Below, in pieces: positions 40,123 through 42,723 of a stretch of 42,723 bases of DNA (the stretch's first letter is position 1; each line of letters starts with the position of its first letter). The notes under the pieces were generated by a model that saw only the letters and a list, made by a program, of their open reading frames with translations, was not told the origin of the DNA and searched no databases. Made by a program: the position numbers and the translations under genes. The stretch covers positions 1-42,723 of the forward strand of contig JAUXGN010000022.1 of assembly GCA_030622115.1 (NCBI GenBank), read 5' to 3'. The DNA is from Candidatus Eiseniibacteriota bacterium (GTDB lineage: Bacteria > Joyebacterota > Joyebacteria > Joyebacterales > Joyebacteraceae).

Positions 40123-42723
40123 CTAACGCAGCAATACAAGCTTGGCTTCCGCGCTCGTTCCACCAGCAACCAGTCTTACGAAGTAGATGCCCGATGGCAG
40201 AGGGCGTCCGCCTTCGCCAGTGCCGTTCCACAGAACTTCGTGGTCACCGGCCGCGAGTTCCCCGCTGAAGGCGCGGGCTATAAGTCGGCCGCTCACATCG
40301 TAGACGCTCACGTCTACGCCCCCACGCTCCGGCAGTGAGAACGCGATGCGCGTCTCCCCGACCGCCGGGTTCGGCATCATAGGATGAAGCATAAGGCGGG
40401 AGACGGATGGACCTTCGCCCACTCCGGTATCGGTCAGAAGCTGCACGTAGTACTCATCGCGTTCGATGTGGGCGTCGCCATCGCCTGCAGGGATCTGAAG
40501 CATGATCGATCCGCCGTCGTGTGTCTGATAGTGACAGGCTGTAACGAGGACCGAATCCGGGATCACACCGAAGAGCGCAGCCAGATCGAGCGCGCCCTCG
40601 AGCCACGAGCCGGCGAACTTCTGGGCGCTCGATGACTCGTACACCTGCTCCGACGAATCGAACCACCCGACCCAACCATTTGATTCCTCGTTGGCGAGAA
40701 AGAACTCCCACCCGGCCACCGTCCCCGACTTGCCCCACGGCGCGTCTCTGTATCCGGACGGATCTCTGTCCACCAGGATGAAGTGATCGCGTCCCGACGT
40801 GCTTCCGACACCCTGCGTGGCCACGTAGAGCCACGTGCCGTCGAAGGCCGTGTAGAGGTCGCTTCCCCCGTTACTCGCCGCGAGTTCCGCCTCAGGATCG
40901 AGCGCGCCATCCATGATGAATCCGGAAGGTCCGCTACCACCGGTGACAACCACGCTCCAGTCGGAACCTCCGTTGTTGTCCCAGTTGCCCGCTCCGTCAT
41001 TGAAGACAAACTCGACCGATGACGCAGCGGTCGGAATCGCGTAGTCATAGCGCCAGGCTTCCTCACCGGCGTCCCACACCATCGACGGATCCGGACTCAG
41101 GACATCCTGCCATCCACTGTGCCCGATGTGGATGTAGACCGGGCTCGTTCCTCCTGGAAGAACGCTGCGGCAGTCGAGGTCATAGTAGACACTGACCGTG
41201 CCTTGAGCCTCCGGTTCATCGGGATCCCACCAGACACATGTGTCGGACGGCGCCCCGCCGCCGCTTCCGACCCAGACGTGCTGGATGGGCGTGCGCTTGA
41301 TCAGACCGACGCTGTCGGTGGCCACAACGTAGTAGTCGAGAAGAACATCCTCAAAGCCCGTCATGTGAACGTAGTACTGGTCCGCAATGTAGTCAGGCAT
41401 CTCGCTGAAGTTGATCTCGGGCTGTCCGTAGACGTTGCCCGCAGGGAAGTTGCGCATGGTCATCGGAACCGTCTCCCAGGCCCCCACACCAGCTCCACCC
41501 TCATACGTCTCATTGACATCGGTCGAGAGTGGATTCGTTCCGTCTGCGTCCACGCGGTATTTGAGGTCTACACCCGCGAGTCCCGAGACGTCGTGCGCAA
41601 ACGTCCAGATATGGAAGTCCTGCGACATCACGGCCCCCGCTCCCCCCGGATATCCCCAGAGAGCGCCGCCGCCCATGCCGCCCGGATTCCACGGAAGTCG
41701 CTGCGGGATCCAGACCGTCGGCGCCACGACATCGCTCCCGGCCGCGATGATCGGGTCCGCGTGCGCCATCGCGTTGTTGCACGCAAGCGTTGCCTTGATC
41801 TCGAAATCGAGCGCGTTCCCGTAGTACATGTAGCCGCTCTCGTAGCCGGCCAGGAGGAAGTGCCACGCTTTCTCGATGTCGTTTGCGCCGAGTGTGGGGT
41901 CCTGGATCTTGACCGGATCGGCCGTCCCGGCGATGGCTTCCGCGGTCTCGACCCGGTTCTGCGCCGCAGTCAGCACGGCCCAGTTTCGCTCATCAAGCGC
42001 CCATCCCCCGGCGATATCGAACGATCCTCCCGAGTCGTAGAGCGGCCAGTTCCAGTTGATGAACTGTGGACTCCCGAAGTCGCCGTCCGCGTTAACCCAA
42101 CCGCCGTCCTCCACGTGAACGACATCCGCCGGGTCAACGGGATGGTCGGCCAGGTACTCCGCGATCACCGTCGGTTCGTAGCCCTGAGCCACCGCCGCGT
42201 GCGAGAAGCCGGTGACGTTCTCGTACCAGTACGAGTGTCCGCCGGACCAGGCGTTGTCTCCATCGTGCGCGAAAAGAAACAGCATCGGCTTATCCGGATC
42301 GTTGTACGATGCGATCGCATCTATCTCGCCGGTTCCGTAGAGTCCGTAACCTTCGTTCCAGGACATCGCGTTTGCCGCCGGGACGACCACTATCTTCGAC
42401 TCGGCGCCCGTCTCCGGATCAACGTATCTAGCGTAGTGAGGCGTGAACCCGAACGGAGGCGGGATCTTTACGGTCACACCGCGCGGTATGGTCTGGGAGT
42501 AGTAGTAGCCCTGTGCAGGATTCTGCTGGTCGGCCGGATTCGGCGGGTCGCAGTTGTCCTGGCCGGCATCATATGGATAGTCGGTGCACGCGCGCGATAT
42601 GTGAAGGTCCGCCACGATCGACCAGTCTATCCCCTCCTGAACAAGCACTGGAATGAGCCGCTCGGAGAAACACGTCTCCGCCGGGAAGAACCCGAGCGAG
42701 TAGTTCGAGTCGCCCCAGGCTCC
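40123..42723 (-). CDS. GH57-like secreted glycosidase with FlgD-type tail (5' end outside)
   Basis: The C-terminal 866 residues of a larger secreted enzyme; the start lies beyond the right edge. The first visible residues (LGFFPAETCFSERLIPVLV) match the GH57 alpha-amylase-like region around the catalytic Glu, and LFLFAHDGDNAWSGGHSYW corresponds to the region with the second catalytic acid. Later parts look like a starch-binding CBM25-type module (VSVYYDLDCRSV, VYIHIGHSGW, VEFVFNDGAGNWDNNGGSDW) and a DOMON/glucodextranase-F-like module (IMDGALDPEAELA, RDHFILVDRDPSG). The last about 90 residues are a FlgD-like tail (PMMPNPAVGETRIAFS, VLWNGTGEGGRPLPSG, KLVLLR). An alpha-glucan-degrading role is likely. 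Confidence 0.85.
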   Translation of the reverse strand, partial: GAWGDSNYSLGFFPAETCFSERLIPVLVQEGIDWSIVADLHISRACTDYPYDAGQDNCDPPNPADQQNPAQGYYYSQTIPRGVTVKIPPPFGFTPHYARYVDPETGAESKIVVVPAANAMSWNEGYGLYGTGEIDAIASYNDPDKPMLFLFAHDGDNAWSGGHSYWYENVTGFSHAAVAQGYEPTVIAEYLADHPVDPADVVHVEDGGWVNADGDFGSPQFINWNWPLYDSGGSFDIAGGWALDERNWAVLTAAQNRVETAEAIAGTADPVKIQDPTLGANDIEKAWHFLLAGYESGYMYYGNALDFEIKATLACNNAMAHADPIIAAGSDVVAPTVWIPQRLPWNPGGMGGGALWGYPGGAGAVMSQDFHIWTFAHDVSGLAGVDLKYRVDADGTNPLSTDVNETYEGGAGVGAWETVPMTMRNFPAGNVYGQPEINFSEMPDYIADQYYVHMTGFEDVLLDYYVVATDSVGLIKRTPIQHVWVGSGGGAPSDTCVWWDPDEPEAQGTVSVYYDLDCRSVLPGGTSPVYIHIGHSGWQDVLSPDPSMVWDAGEEAWRYDYAIPTAASSVEFVFNDGAGNWDNNGGSDWSVVVTGGSGPSGFIMDGALDPEAELAASNGGSDLYTAFDGTWLYVATQGVGSTSGRDHFILVDRDPSGYRDAPWGKSGTVAGWEFFLANEESNGWVGWFDSSEQVYESSSAQKFAGSWLEGALDLAALFGVIPDSVLVTACHYQTHDGGSIMLQIPAGDGDAHIERDEYYVQLLTDTGVGEGPSVSRLMLHPMMPNPAVGETRIAFSLPERGGVDVSVYDVSGRLIARAFSGELAAGDHEVLWNGTGEGGRPLPSGIYFVRLVAGGTSAEAKLVLLR

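Overview
The window looks like chromosomal DNA of a GC-rich, Gram-negative-type bacterium from an uncultured lineage of the Fibrobacteres-Chlorobi-Bacteroidetes neighbourhood (Eisenbacteria, Krumholzibacteriota and Latescibacterota are the groups it resembles). The reasons are outer-membrane proteins (an OprP-type porin, a PlpD-type patatin fused to a beta-barrel, an LpoB lipoprotein), many large secreted proteins of unknown role, and C-terminal FlgD-like sorting domains with NPFNP/WDGRN/SGIYFYR motifs. The phylum is inferred from protein style; no rRNA or tRNA gene was seen.

Layout. 0.2-2.3 kb: a large secreted protein. 2.5-3.3 kb: a small MscS channel between two 24-bp direct repeats. 3.4-5.0 kb: an AbiE-type (type IV) toxin-antitoxin pair with its own promoter and inverted-repeat operator. 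5.1-9.8 kb: secreted beta-propeller and FlgD-tailed proteins. 9.8-10.5 kb: an intergenic stretch holding a fossil of the AbiEii toxin 3' end and a perfect 46-bp palindrome. 10.5-15.8 kb: a PlpD-like patatin with a flavin reductase, a BNR_4 secreted protein and a COG2248 metallo-hydrolase. 15.8-21 kb: a lipoprotein and three small or medium exported proteins. 21-25 kb: an LpoB/COG3014 lipoprotein pair and an OprP-like porin. 25-29.3 kb: a PAS-GGDEF diguanylate cyclase, a small lipoprotein, a methyltransferase/acetyltransferase pair and a GltS-type symporter. 29.3-36.6 kb: a complete phosphate regulon phoB-phoR-(decayed porin)-pstS-pstC-pstA-pstB-phoU, tightly packed with overlapping stop/start codons. 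36.7-42.7 kb: two small exported proteins, a type I asparaginase, a glycosidase-like lipoprotein and the 3' part of a GH57-like multidomain secreted enzyme.

The most interesting signal is a shared extreme C-terminus. Four otherwise unrelated proteins with signal peptides (ending at 9260, 17747, 19426 and 19524) finish exactly with a ten-residue motif, [ST]-W-[GT]-x-[ILV]-K-A-x-Y-R, then the stop codon. A fifth, decayed copy (20827-20993) retains a signal-peptide-like start and the tag but no body. This looks like a C-terminal sorting or anchoring signal distinct from the FlgD-like domain used by three other proteins in the same window. No candidate processing enzyme is visible here.

Other points are a porin pseudogene exactly where a Pho-regulated porin would be expected, a PhoB-box-like triple repeat with 11-bp period before phoB, and two cre-like operators arranged head to head in the perfect palindrome.
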